Under the pieces are notes generated by a model. That model worked only from the letters and a program-made list of their open reading frames with translations. It did not search any database and was not told where the DNA came from. A stretch of DNA of 64,000 nucleotides from Clostridium sp. MB40-C1 (lineage in GTDB: Bacteria; Bacillota; Clostridia; Clostridiales; Clostridiaceae). Of this stretch, positions 35,751-46,004 are shown in pieces. The translations under genes were made by a program, and so were the position numbers. Where the stretch lies: positions 1,860,001 through 1,924,000 of the forward strand of contig NZ_CP133189.1 of NCBI RefSeq assembly GCF_030913655.1, in the 5' to 3' direction. Within the stretch, counting starts at the first letter, position 1. Each line of letters begins with the position of its first letter.

Positions 35751-36695
35751 CTATCCTTTAATGCTCTTTTCATTCCATTTGCTCCATTCTTCTACTGTCA
35801 TTGTAGCCCACTTATCCATTTTATCAATTTCATCAGTACTTTTTAAATATTCTTCTATAGAAATGTTGCCATAAATCTTTAGTCCTTCAACAAGACTTTC
35901 TTCATAAGTAATTCCTATAGTTTTCATATCCTCATCTAATACAATAAATATATTATATTTATTCTTATCTACTATACTAAGAGCTTCTAATAGAGTTTTT
36001 TTACAATATATTGATACACTTCTATTATCAATATATCCCCTCTTTAAAAACTTATATTTCTTTCTAATAATATCTCCCATAATTAAATAAACTATCCTTT
36101 CTTTTTCTTTATATGACGAGATTATAATAAAAAAACCAATAATTAAAATGCTTAAATTTAAACTTTTTAACCTCCATACAATTAATGAACATATTATCAT
36201 CATAAATCCTACTATAAAACTAATATTAACTGTAATCTTGTTTGCTCTTTTATAATAGGTCTTTATTGACAAAATATCTCTTAAAATTCTTCCACCATCC
36301 AATGGGAAAGCAGGAAGTAAATTAAATATAGCTAATGCCATATTACTTAAATATATAAAATTAAAATATTCACTATAAAAAAAATTCTTTAAAACACCGA
36401 AAATTAATGCAGCTACTAAATTAAATAAAGGACCACTCATTGATATAATAATATCTTCTTTAGGCTCAGCATCATCTAAATCCTTAAGATGAAGTACAGC
36501 TCCTATAGGCAATATTTCTATATCAAACCCTTTAAAACCCATTTTCCTTGCAGTAATATAATGAGTTAATTCATGCATAAAAACAAATAAAAAGGAAATA
36601 ATTACCTTTCCTTTAAATCCAATTATTATAAGAACAATAATATAAATCATAAAAACTTTACTAAATTTAATTAATAACGGTTTTTGTTTTTCCAT
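35751..36695 (-). CDS. spoIVFB: SpoIVFB-type site-2 membrane metalloprotease
   Basis: Intramembrane zinc protease (M50) that releases sigma-K from pro-sigma-K in Bacillus. 314 residues: about six membrane helices, zinc motif HELTH (about 43-47) and NLLPAFPLDGGR (third ligand Asp, about 126-137), then a cytoplasmic C-terminal domain (about 200-314) resembling a CBS region. It starts 6 bp after spoIVFA. Whether it acts on pro-sigma-K in this organism cannot be read from this window. Confidence 0.93.
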   Translation of the reverse strand: MEKQKPLLIKFSKVFMIYIIVLIIIGFKGKVIISFLFVFMHELTHYITARKMGFKGFDIEILPIGAVLHLKDLDDAEPKEDIIISMSGPLFNLVAALIFGVLKNFFYSEYFNFIYLSNMALAIFNLLPAFPLDGGRILRDILSIKTYYKRANKITVNISFIVGFMMIICSLIVWRLKSLNLSILIIGFFIIISSYKEKERIVYLIMGDIIRKKYKFLKRGYIDNRSVSIYCKKTLLEALSIVDKNKYNIFIVLDEDMKTIGITYEESLVEGLKIYGNISIEEYLKSTDEIDKMDKWATMTVEEWSKWNEKSIKG

Positions 36696-36701
36696 AGCAA
36701 A

Positions 36702-37433
36702 CTACTTCGTTTCCACATTTTTTTCTAAACCCTTATTTTGACCCATAAATAAAATTTCAAAATGAACTACCTCATTAGAATTACCACCATTACTTTTAGC
36801 TATAATTTGTCCTTTACCAATTTTGTCTTGTTTTTTTACTACTATATTCTCTAAATTGGAATATTTTGTTTCAAGTCCTTGACCATGATCAATGACAATA
36901 TACTTTCCATATTTTTTATCAATACCGCATTGCTTTACTGTACCATCATAGCTTGCTTTTATATCTACTTTATTTGATGACTCTATATCTACTCCTTCTT
37001 TAGTTGAACTCATAATTTTTCCTTCTACAGGTAACTGAAACTTGTCTTTTATCATATTTTTTATTGTTTCTTCCCCAGTAAACTTGGTTTTAACTTTTTC
37101 AATAATGTTTATAATTCTATCTTGAAAATTTTCTGCTTTCCCTTCATTCTTAATTGTATAGATTATCTTTTTATAATCATAATTTTTATTAACTACATTC
37201 TTACAATAATTGTATGCTGTAGTGGTTTGTGGAGTAACAATAGTCTTACATGTTATTACAAAAAGAAACATAACTAAAACTCCACACAGATCTTGAATCA
37301 ATTTTTTAATTATTCTATTACCTGTAAATTGCTTTTGATGTTTATTAGAAATTCCATTGTAGTATCCACTAGTATTTCTTCTATTCACAATAGAATTATA
37401 ATAACTTTCATATTTAGAATTAAAATTACCCAT
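36702..37433 (-). CDS. spoIVFA: SpoIVFA-type M23-like regulator of SpoIVFB
   Basis: 243 residues: soluble N-terminus, one transmembrane helix (about 48-68), and a C-terminal LytM/M23-like domain (about 150-238, KYGKYIVIDHGQGLETKYSN and VVHFEILF). The HxxxD/HxH zinc ligands of active M23 peptidases are incomplete (HGQG and HFE remain), fitting a scaffold that holds SpoIVFB in the outer forespore membrane. Start ATG follows AAGGGGGA. Same gene order as Bacillus spoIVF and the same neighbourhood (rplU/spo0B/obg), though 10 kb apart here. Confidence 0.9.
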   Translation of the reverse strand: MGNFNSKYESYYNSIVNRRNTSGYYNGISNKHQKQFTGNRIIKKLIQDLCGVLVMFLFVITCKTIVTPQTTTAYNYCKNVVNKNYDYKKIIYTIKNEGKAENFQDRIINIIEKVKTKFTGEETIKNMIKDKFQLPVEGKIMSSTKEGVDIESSNKVDIKASYDGTVKQCGIDKKYGKYIVIDHGQGLETKYSNLENIVVKKQDKIGKGQIIAKSNGGNSNEVVHFEILFMGQNKGLEKNVETK

Positions 37434-37497
37434 TTTATCCCCCTTAACTTAGGCTAATGATATATACTATATATATTTAATAGAATTGGATTGTATT

Positions 37498-38213
37498 CGT
37501 AAAAGAAAAATATTATGAAGTAATGAGCAACGGCATGGGAATAGGTTTTTCTAAATATATGTAGTTATCCATTAAACCTTCAGAAGGCAAAGAAGTACTA
37601 AAGGCGTAGCCTTCTAAAAATCCTACCCTCACTATGCGTCGTCCATGACGCAGTTCGGCTGCAGGAGTCCATTCCTGCAATTACGGATTTTTAGAATTTT
37701 ACACCTTAAGTACTTCTAATTGCTGCTTCAAAGTTTAATTGGCTAACTACATATATAAGAAAACTTTGTTCCTCTGCCTTGATTTTTTATAATTAATATA
37801 GTTTAAAATGTATATTGGAGAGGAAGACTATCAGTATTTAAAATTAAAAAACTATTTATAAAATTAATAGTAAATAAAACCTTAAAATTAAAAGGTTTAT
37901 AAAATATAATACTGTAATGATATAAATAGTATTTTAAAGTACACAAATCTATCGATATTCTCAGTATCAATAATATTACTTTAATATTAAAACTTATTAC
38001 AGCCTCCGGCTTAACATTTATCTTATTATGTTCAGAATATACTATAAATAAAAATTCTTAACCTAAAATTTAGTAATGTTTCCGCCAGCACCGCTTTTAA
38101 GATCTTATCAGCTCTTTTATTTAAACTAACAACAAAGAGCATAATGAAAAATCAATTTTTCATTATGCTCTTATTCTTTTACTTAATTCAAAGATTTTCG
38201 GACTTTAGGAGGA
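37498..38213 (+). ncRNA. Large structured element, family C, copy 2 (candidate RNA)
   Basis: Second copy, same orientation as copy 1. The inner hairpins keep the loop GTCCAT but have different, still fully paired stems: TGCGTC/GACGCA (37635-37652) and TGCAGGA/TCCTGCA (37660-37679). The joining helix reads TTCTAAAAATCC/GGATTTTTAGAA (37612-37623, 37685-37696). The 3' hairpin is AGAGCATAATG/CATTATGCTCT (38136-38171), replacing ACACCAA/TTGGTGT of copy 1. Its middle module (about 37829-38048) differs from copy 1 in length and sequence. The 3' end has TAGGAGGAAAATC, the complement of a segment near 32784 of copy 1, suggesting the original element had long inverted outer arms. Confidence 0.6.
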
Positions 38214-38250
38214 AAATCCTCCTTTACTATTCACTATTCTCTGTTCACTA

Positions 38251-38291
38251 ATCTTTATAATAATGTTGCCTTGCAACATTATTATAAAGAT
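38251..38291. repeat. 19-bp perfect inverted repeat across the alcohol dehydrogenase stop codon
   Basis: Arms 38251-38269 and 38273-38291 with a 3-base loop (CTT); the core is AATGTTGC/GCAACATT. The right arm contains the last codons and the TAA of the dehydrogenase gene. No T-run follows on the minus strand, so it would protect the mRNA end or act as an unusual terminator. Confidence 0.7.
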
Positions 38292-39445
38292 GCTTTGTAT
38301 ATTTCTAAAACATCATTCTTATCAAGTTTCTTAAACCCACCTAATGGTCTAAATTTTGTAGCTTTTTCTGCCATTTCTTCTAATCTTTCTTCATTAATTC
38401 CAACTTCTTCCAAAGTCATTGGAATTCCTAATTCTTTAAAGAATTCTCTTGTTTTTTCTATTGCTTTTCTAGCTACACTATATTTATCTTCTTCTAAAGA
38501 TATTCCCCATACATTAACTCCATACTCAACAAACTTCTCAACTGTTCCATCATCTAGAACATGTTCCATCCAGTTTGGAGTAAGAATAGCAAGTCCTATA
38601 CCATGAGTTATATCATATATAGCACTTAGTTCATGTTCCATTCCATGAGTAGCCCAATCTGTAATTTTTCCATAAGTCAACAAACCATTTAAAGCTATAC
38701 TTGAAGACCACATTAAATTCGCTCTTGCCTCGTAATCTTCTGGATTCTTGATTGCTATTGGTCCATATTCTATACATGTCTTAAGTACAGCTTCAGCTAA
38801 TCTATCTTGAAGGAAAGCACCTTCTGTAGGGCTAAAATATTGTTCAAATACATGACTCATTATATCAGCTGTGCCTGCTGCTGTTTGTTTAACTGGAACA
38901 GTCATTGTATAAGTAGGGTCTAATATTGAAAATTTAGGTTTTAGAGACTCTCCAAAAGTTCCTAATTTCTCTTCTGTTTCCATATTGCTTATGACTGCAT
39001 TTCCATTCATTTCAGAACCAGTAGCAGCTAATGTAAGAATTGTTCCTATAGGTAAAGCTTGTTTTATTCTAGCTTTTCCAGTAAAAAAGTCCCATGGATT
39101 ACCTTCGTAATAATACCCTGCTGCGATTATTTTAGAGCAATCTATTACACTTCCTCCTCCAACTGCAAGGATAAAGTCAATATCATTTTCTTTACATATT
39201 TTAATTCCTTCGTTTACACTAGTTAATCTTGGATTAGGATCTATTCCATTAAGTTCACAAAAAAATATCTCATTCTCATTAAAAATGTCTACTATAGAAT
39301 CATAAAGTCCATTTTTCTTTATGCTCCCTCCTCCATAAGTTAGAAGGACTTTTGAACCATACTTCTTTATTTCTTTTGCTAACACTTGTATTCTACCTTT
39401 GCCAAAATGAACATTTGTTGGAATAGAGTAATTAAATTTTAACAT
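38282..39445 (-). CDS. Iron-containing alcohol (butanol) dehydrogenase
   Basis: 387 residues, BdhA/BdhB/YqhD-like group III alcohol dehydrogenase that reduces aldehydes with NAD(P)H. GGGSVIDCSK (nucleotide site, about 96-105), metal ligands in TADIMSHVFEQYF and THGMEHELSAIYDITHGIGLA (split, about 258-280). The open frame extends to 39493, but ATG at 39445 has AAGGGGA 6-8 nt upstream and the family start MLKFNYSIPTNVHFG. Monocistronic. Its 3' end is part of a perfect hairpin. Physiological substrate (butyraldehyde or other) is inference. Confidence 0.92.
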   Translation of the reverse strand: MLKFNYSIPTNVHFGKGRIQVLAKEIKKYGSKVLLTYGGGSIKKNGLYDSIVDIFNENEIFFCELNGIDPNPRLTSVNEGIKICKENDIDFILAVGGGSVIDCSKIIAAGYYYEGNPWDFFTGKARIKQALPIGTILTLAATGSEMNGNAVISNMETEEKLGTFGESLKPKFSILDPTYTMTVPVKQTAAGTADIMSHVFEQYFSPTEGAFLQDRLAEAVLKTCIEYGPIAIKNPEDYEARANLMWSSSIALNGLLTYGKITDWATHGMEHELSAIYDITHGIGLAILTPNWMEHVLDDGTVEKFVEYGVNVWGISLEEDKYSVARKAIEKTREFFKELGIPMTLEEVGINEERLEEMAEKATKFRPLGGFKKLDKNDVLEIYKASL

Positions 39446-39700
39446 ATTACTTCCCCTTTCACACTTTTTATTAGGTTGCCACTTAAAACACATTCAAATA
39501 ATTAAGTTTTCATAGGCCCCTTTATTTTGAATTATCACTGCATTACTTTCTGTTTTTTTTGTATAATTCCTTTTTTTTGTTTATTTTTTATGTATAAATC
39601 ATAACTTATAAAACATTAATTTGATATTTATCAATACATAATTTACAAATATTAAAAAGCACCATCATTATTGAAAAACTGTCTATAAATACAAAAAACA
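39446..39700. other. Non-coding gap upstream of the alcohol dehydrogenase
   Basis: About 250 AT-rich bases upstream of the dehydrogenase gene. It must contain that gene's promoter, but no -35/-10 pair stands out. Short T-tracts near 39545-39590; no ORF or shared repeat seen. Confidence 0.4.
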
Positions 39701-39748
39701 ACACAATATATTGATTAATTCTTAGATTGAAACTTCAATATATTGTGC
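39701..39748 (-). terminator. Terminator of the DUF1858 gene
   Basis: Perfect 13-bp stem CACAATATATTGA/TCAATATATTGTG (39702-39714, 39735-39747, 20-base loop), followed on the minus strand by TTGTTTTTTG. The arm sequence recalls the core of repeat family A. Confidence 0.75.
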
Positions 39749-39782
39749 CTAAAAATTTTTTAAAACAGCTTCTAATTTCCCT

Positions 39783-39968
39783 CTATTTGTTTAAAGCTTC
39801 CAATAAAGCATTTAGGTCTATTCCATGAACCATAGCTGCTTCTTCTATAGTTTCACCTTGAGCTGAAGGACATCCAACACATCCCATTCCAAAGTTCATT
39901 AAAATTTCTGCTTTAGACATATCCATTCTTATTATTTCACCTATTGTCATGTCTTTAGTAATTTTCAT
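39783..39968 (-). CDS. DUF1858 (ScdA/hybrid-cluster-associated) small disulfide protein
   Basis: 61-residue DUF1858 domain: [22 protein letters not shown] at the start (first 20 residues) and [19 protein letters not shown] with the CxxC pair (about 30-33). Such proteins accompany hybrid-cluster proteins and Fe-S or NO-stress genes. The TTG at 39989 overlaps the ribosome-binding region; ATG at 39968 has AGGAG 9 nt upstream. Located 120 bp beyond the SUF-like genes, fitting an Fe-S theme. Confidence 0.88.
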   Translation of the reverse strand: MKITKDMTIGEIIRMDMSKAEILMNFGMGCVGCPSAQGETIEEAAMVHGIDLNALLEALNK

Positions 39969-40092
39969 ATCACTTTTCTCCTTTTTCAATTAAATAAATT
40001 GTTTTAATTATATACATATATAAAATATCTTCTAAATATATAATTCCCAAGAATTTAATTATAACTCTAAATTAATATTCTAAAAACATATC

Positions 40093-41013
40093 TTATTTTA
40101 AAAATCCTTGAAGTATAGTTTCTTGAGCTTCTTCTTCAGTAAGACCTAAAGACATTAATTTCATTATTTGATCAGACGCTATTTTACCTATTGCTGCTTC
40201 ATGAATAAGTTCTGCATCCTCACAACTAGCACAAAGGGCTGGTACAGATGTTACAACTGCTTTATCCATAATAATAGAATCACATTCTATATGTCCTCTA
40301 CTCTTATTTTTTCCATTTATCATAAAATTAAAAGTTTGTTTTGATTCACCTTTTGCTACAGTACGTGATATAGTTTGAGCAGAAGCATCTTCTCCAATTA
40401 AATTTACAATTAAATTAGACTTTGCTTCTTGATTAAGTTCTGTAAAAATTCTTTCTGTTATAATCAAATGAGCATTTTTATGTAAATTTACTTCTAAATC
40501 TTTCTTGCTGTCATCAACACCTTTTATTTGAACCAATTCCATTTCTAATGTTCCATTTTCTTCAACTTCTATAATAGTTTTTGTATGAAAAACTTTTCTT
40601 GATTGGCCTTCACTTTCTGCATAATGTTTTTCAACATACTTTACTTTACTTCCTTTTCTTACAAATAGGTCATGAATACCTACATGTTCTGTTTTTTGAG
40701 CAGTACAATTATGAATACCACATCCTGCTACAATAGTTACATCTGAATTTTCACCTATATCAAATGTATTATATACAGTATCAGTAATATCAGAATTTGA
40801 AATTATAACTGGAACATGAACACTTTCATTTTTAGTACCAGGACTTACTACAACATCAATTCCTGGCTTATCTTCTTTATTACTGATTGTAATTGTTTTA
40901 GAAGAAGTTCTGCTTATAGCTTTTCCATTGCTTCTTATATTATGAGCACCTTTATATAAATCATCTAGATTATCTATTTCACTTAATACTTTTTCTTCAA
41001 TTGAATTAACCAT
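40093..41013 (-). CDS. SufB/SufD-like Fe-S scaffold (minimal SUF, SmsB-like)
   Basis: 306 residues, much shorter than SufB (~470) or SufD (~430), but with the SufBD beta-helix core: HVGIHDLFVRKGSKVKYVEKH-type segment (about 105-130) and CxxC-containing ALCASCEDAELIHEAAIGKI (about 260-280, within 20 residues), where the His-Glu pair of the SufBD core lies. It pairs with the ATPase gene 5 bp upstream. Two-gene SUF-like minimal systems (CB order) are known from archaea and anaerobic Firmicutes. Confidence 0.9.
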   Translation of the reverse strand: MVNSIEEKVLSEIDNLDDLYKGAHNIRSNGKAISRTSSKTITISNKEDKPGIDVVVSPGTKNESVHVPVIISNSDITDTVYNTFDIGENSDVTIVAGCGIHNCTAQKTEHVGIHDLFVRKGSKVKYVEKHYAESEGQSRKVFHTKTIIEVEENGTLEMELVQIKGVDDSKKDLEVNLHKNAHLIITERIFTELNQEAKSNLIVNLIGEDASAQTISRTVAKGESKQTFNFMINGKNKSRGHIECDSIIMDKAVVTSVPALCASCEDAELIHEAAIGKIASDQIMKLMSLGLTEEEAQETILQGFLK

Positions 41014-41018
41014 ATTTA

Positions 41019-41750
41019 CTACATTCTCCCCTCACATGTTTCGCAATATTCACAGGCTACTTGGTCTTTTATCTCCTTTATAATTTCTTCTTTGCTAGTA
41101 GTTCTTTCTATAGTTCCTTTTGATAAAACTATAACTTCATCAGCAATATCTATAATGCGTTCCTGGTGAGAAATTATAACAATTGTTGAATTATATTTCT
41201 TATGCATATTTTTAAAAGTCTCTACAAGTCTTTGAAAACTCCATAAATCAATTCCTGCTTCTGGCTCATCAAAAACCGCAAGCTTTAACTCTCTAGCTAA
41301 AACTGAAGCTATCTCTATTCTCTTCAACTCTCCACCAGAAAGACTTCCATTAACTTCTCTATTTATATAATCTTTAGGACATAGTCCCATATCAGCTAAT
41401 AACTCATTTATTTCTACTTTTTCTTTATTATCTTTACTAGATAACTCTAATAATTCTTTAACTGTCATTCCTTTAAAGTGAGGAGGTTGTTGAAAAGCAT
41501 ATCCAACTTTTTTTCTAGCTCTTTCTGTAATCCCTAAGTCAGTAATATCCTCTCCATCCAAAAGAATCTTTCCAGCTGTAGGATTATATATTCCCATTAT
41601 AAGTTTACATAAAGAAGACTTACCGCCTCCATTAGGTCCTGTAATAACATAAATTTTATTATCTTCTAATTTTAAATTTATATCTTGTAAAATAGTAACT
41701 TTATCATTTTGTTCTTCTACTTCTAGTGAAACATTTTGAAATTCTATCAT
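41019..41750 (-). CDS. sufC: SufC-like ABC ATPase (minimal SUF, SmsC-like)
   Basis: 243 residues. Walker A GPNGGGKSS (about 39-47), signature LSGGELKR, Walker B LAVFDEPEAGID and switch His (IISHQ). It powers Fe-S cluster assembly with the SufB-like partner. The last 15 residues form a cysteine-rich tail, CEYCETCEGRM, not found in Escherichia coli SufC. No sufS, sufU or sufD lies beside it; sulfur donation must come from elsewhere. Confidence 0.92.
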   Translation of the reverse strand: MIEFQNVSLEVEEQNDKVTILQDINLKLEDNKIYVITGPNGGGKSSLCKLIMGIYNPTAGKILLDGEDITDLGITERARKKVGYAFQQPPHFKGMTVKELLELSSKDNKEKVEINELLADMGLCPKDYINREVNGSLSGGELKRIEIASVLARELKLAVFDEPEAGIDLWSFQRLVETFKNMHKKYNSTIVIISHQERIIDIADEVIVLSKGTIERTTSKEEIIKEIKDQVACEYCETCEGRM

Positions 41751-41934
41751 TCCAAACTTCTCCTTACGTATTAATATTCTGTAGATTAATTCTTAACAAA
41801 CTAATCTTAATATTATTAGTATAAATAATATTACACTTATTTATATTACCATTATGTAATTATTCTTTCAATTATTTTGTATGATAAATTGTGTATTATT
41901 GACATATAACTTAAGTTAGCCTTAAATTGGGAAA

Positions 41935-41966
41935 GTCCTGTGAAAAACTAACCACAGGACTTTTTA
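41935..41966. terminator. Hairpin between rseC-like gene and sufC
   Basis: 11-bp perfect stem AAAGTCCTGTG/CACAGGACTTT. The T-run is strong on the plus strand (CTTTTTATTTA) and short on the minus strand, although the gene it follows (rseC-like) is on the minus strand. Confidence 0.6.
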
Positions 41967-41967
41967 T

Positions 41968-42399
41968 TTAATCTTTAATAATTTCTATCATTTTTAAAAC
42001 AATTTCCTTATTTTTAACTTTACTTCTATTTAAAATATTTAAAATTCCATAAGAAATTGCTAAGAATAACATTCCTAATAAAAAGCTAAATAATTCATAA
42101 TTGGAATAGCCCATGTTTCTAAATATATTTATTCCAGATCCAATTCCTACAAACATCATAATCAAAGGAAATACATAAACCCAAATAATCATCTTATTAA
42201 AAGCTTTTTCTTCTATAGAAATCTTTACTTTATCTCCTGTTTTACCATTTAAAACATTCTCTATTTCTGTAGTAACTGAGCTTCTTCCACCGCAAGAAGA
42301 TTTGCATGATGCACAATTATCTCCACACCCAGATTTTCTTTTAAATATCACTGATGCATATTCTCCATGAACAGAAGTTATATATCCAATTTCTGTCAT
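41968..42399 (-). CDS. RseC/SoxR-reducing-system (RsxC-associated) protein
   Basis: 143 residues: N-terminal domain with the cysteine motif CGDNCASCKSSCGG (about 23-36) and two transmembrane helices (about 72-92 and 98-118), the standard RseC layout. Related proteins modulate RseA/SoxR in proteobacteria, and in clostridia they occur beside Rnf genes; here it stands alone upstream of sufCB. The TTG at 42408 follows the ribosome-binding site directly; ATG at 42399 has AGGAG 9 nt away and gives MTEIGYITSV. Confidence 0.88.
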   Translation of the reverse strand: MTEIGYITSVHGEYASVIFKRKSGCGDNCASCKSSCGGRSSVTTEIENVLNGKTGDKVKISIEEKAFNKMIIWVYVFPLIMMFVGIGSGINIFRNMGYSNYELFSFLLGMLFLAISYGILNILNRSKVKNKEIVLKMIEIIKD

Positions 42400-42502
42400 A
42401 ATTATCAACTCCTAAATAAAATTTTAAATATTCTTATATATACCCCGACACCCTATATTTTAAATTAAAAAGTAGATATTTGTCAAATGATTTGTATCCA
42501 AC

Positions 42503-42536
42503 AAAAAAAGGGTATATATATAACTATACCCTTTTA
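42503..42536 (-). terminator. Terminator of gdhA
   Basis: Stem AAAAGGGTATA/TATACCCTTTT (42506-42516, 42525-42535), then seven Ts on the minus strand. Confidence 0.85.
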
Positions 42537-42547
42537 AGTCAAACATT

Positions 42548-44210
<1,663 letters not shown>

Positions 44211-44248
44211 AAAGCAGGCAACCCTTTTTAAAAGTATTACCTGCCTTT
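44211..44248 (-). terminator. Terminator of the NfeD/SPFH pair
   Basis: Hairpin with arms around AAAGCAGG and CCTGCCTTT (one bulged base), T-rich on the minus-strand 3' side (CTGCTTTTATATTTTTATT), about 20 bp past the SPFH stop. Confidence 0.7.
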
Positions 44249-44267
44249 ATTATTTATATATTTTTTA

Positions 44268-45212
44268 TTATTTATTCTCTTTTTTTAGCATTTCTCCTAT
44301 AGCAGCTATACTTCCCAAAGTAGATAAAGATTCATTTGGAAGTATTAGTTTGTTTGATGGACTATTAGCCATTTCTTTAAGTGCTTCAACCTGCTTTAAT
44401 GCAATAACAGTTTCATTTGTTCCTGATTCAATTATAGCTCTGTTTACTTGTTTAATTGCTTCCGCTTCTGCTTTTGCAACTATTTCAATAGCTTTAGCTT
44501 TACCTTCTGCTTCAAGAAGTTGAGATTCTCTAAGACCTTCGGCACGTCTTATATTAGCTTCCTTTTCAGCTTCTGCCTTAAGTATTGATCCTTGTTTTTC
44601 TCCTTCTGATCTTGCAATTTGACTTTGTTTTTCTCCTTCTGCTTGAAGAATCACAGCTCTTTTATCTCTCTCTGCTCTCATTTGTTTTTCCATAGCTTGT
44701 TGAATTTCAGATGGTGGAATTATATTTTTTATCTCAACTGAAAGAATCTTAATTCCATAAGCATCAGTAATCTCATCTATTATCTCTAAAAGCTTAGAAT
44801 TTATTCTATCTCTTCCTGATAAAACCTCATCTAAACTCATTTCTCCAACTATGTTTCTCATATTCGTTATAGTTGAATAAACTATACCTGATTTATAATC
44901 CTCTATATTATATACTGCTGCCTTTGGATCTAAAACTTTATAAAATATAACATTATCTATTGATATCTTAACATTGTCTTTAGTTATAACACTTTGTGGC
45001 TGAATATCTAAAATCTGTTGCTTTGTTGAAATTTTACGTCTTACAAAATCAGCAAAAGGTATTGTAAAATGCCAACCTGGCTGTAGTGATCTATGATATT
45101 GACCAAACCTTTCTAAAATATAAATGTATCCAGTGTTTACTATCTTAATTGATGTTAATACTGCTAATAGAACTATAACTAGCAATATTGTTAATAAAAT
45201 TGTACTTATCAT
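44268..45212 (-). CDS. SPFH/band-7 protein (stomatin/QmcA-like)
   Basis: 314 residues: N-terminal membrane helix (about 1-22), SPFH domain (about 25-185, YILERFGQYHRSLQPGWHF), then a coiled coil with repeated EGEKQ/AEAEKEA motifs and a C-terminal tail KLILPNESLSTLGSI typical of bacterial paraslipins. Forms membrane microdomains with its NfeD partner, encoded 26 bp upstream. Start ATG after AAAGGGGATTTT. Confidence 0.93.
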   Translation of the reverse strand: MISTILLTILLVIVLLAVLTSIKIVNTGYIYILERFGQYHRSLQPGWHFTIPFADFVRRKISTKQQILDIQPQSVITKDNVKISIDNVIFYKVLDPKAAVYNIEDYKSGIVYSTITNMRNIVGEMSLDEVLSGRDRINSKLLEIIDEITDAYGIKILSVEIKNIIPPSEIQQAMEKQMRAERDKRAVILQAEGEKQSQIARSEGEKQGSILKAEAEKEANIRRAEGLRESQLLEAEGKAKAIEIVAKAEAEAIKQVNRAIIESGTNETVIALKQVEALKEMANSPSNKLILPNESLSTLGSIAAIGEMLKKENK

Positions 45213-45238
45213 ACTTAAAATCCCCTTTCAATAATTTA

Positions 45239-45664
45239 TTATAGTTTTTTAACAACTAATTTATTTCCTTCTATGGCTAAGACTACAACTTTGTCACCTT
45301 TATTTATATTTTCTCCTATATTCTTAACTGTCCAATATATTCCTTTGAACTTTATATTAGCTTTATCCTTAATATTATAGTTACTAATAAATTCTTTTCC
45401 TATATATTCTTCTTCCATTGTTGGAGTTATTACAATTGTATTTTTTATTGCTTTTTTAACTATTGGATAGCCTATAGCCAATAACACTAAACTCGTAGCT
45501 ATAAATGCAATAAACTGAATTAAAAAAGGAAAATGTAAGACTGTTAATATTATCGCAACTATTCCTCCTATTCCAAACCATACAAATAAAAAACTACTTG
45601 TAAAAATATCTATTGCTATTGCAAAAACTGCTACCACTATCCATAATATTAACTTTGACCACAT
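45239..45664 (-). CDS. NfeD family membrane protein (short form)
   Basis: 141 residues: three to four helices (about 1-75) and a C-terminal OB-fold domain (about 85-141, YIGKEFISNYNIKDKANIKFKG... GDKVVVLAIEGNKLVVKKL). The short NfeD1b type lacks the ClpP-like protease domain. Paired with SPFH as in many bacteria. Start follows AAAGGGGGATATGGG. Confidence 0.92.
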   Translation of the reverse strand: MWSKLILWIVVAVFAIAIDIFTSSFLFVWFGIGGIVAIILTVLHFPFLIQFIAFIATSLVLLAIGYPIVKKAIKNTIVITPTMEEEYIGKEFISNYNIKDKANIKFKGIYWTVKNIGENINKGDKVVVLAIEGNKLVVKKL

Positions 45665-46004
45665 ATCCCATATCCCCCTTTCATTATTTTATAAAAATCA
45701 ATATAGCATTATTATATACCAACAATCTAAAATTTAACATAGCATACAAAAAATTAAGAGTTTTATAAGATTTATTATTGTACTCTTCTACTATTTATAT
45801 AGTCAACTTATACTGTTTACAAATTAACTTCTTTTATATTTACTTAAACTTTGGTATCATATTTTAATGAAAGCTGAGCAATAATCAAAATAAATTTTGC
45901 TATATTTTAAGAAAGTGTATCTGGCTTTCAATGCGAAAAAACAATTCAAAATTTAAGACAGAGCTATAAACTAAAATAAAATTATAAACAGGAGTGTGAG
46001 TATA
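45665..46004. other. Divergent gap between nfeD and nadE
   Basis: 340 bp with promoters for both genes expected. I cannot identify -35/-10 pairs with confidence. A segment at about 45911-45970 (GTATCTGGCTTTCAATGCG) lies just upstream of nadE; it has no repeat elsewhere in the window. GGAG for nadE is at 45991-45994. Confidence 0.4.
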
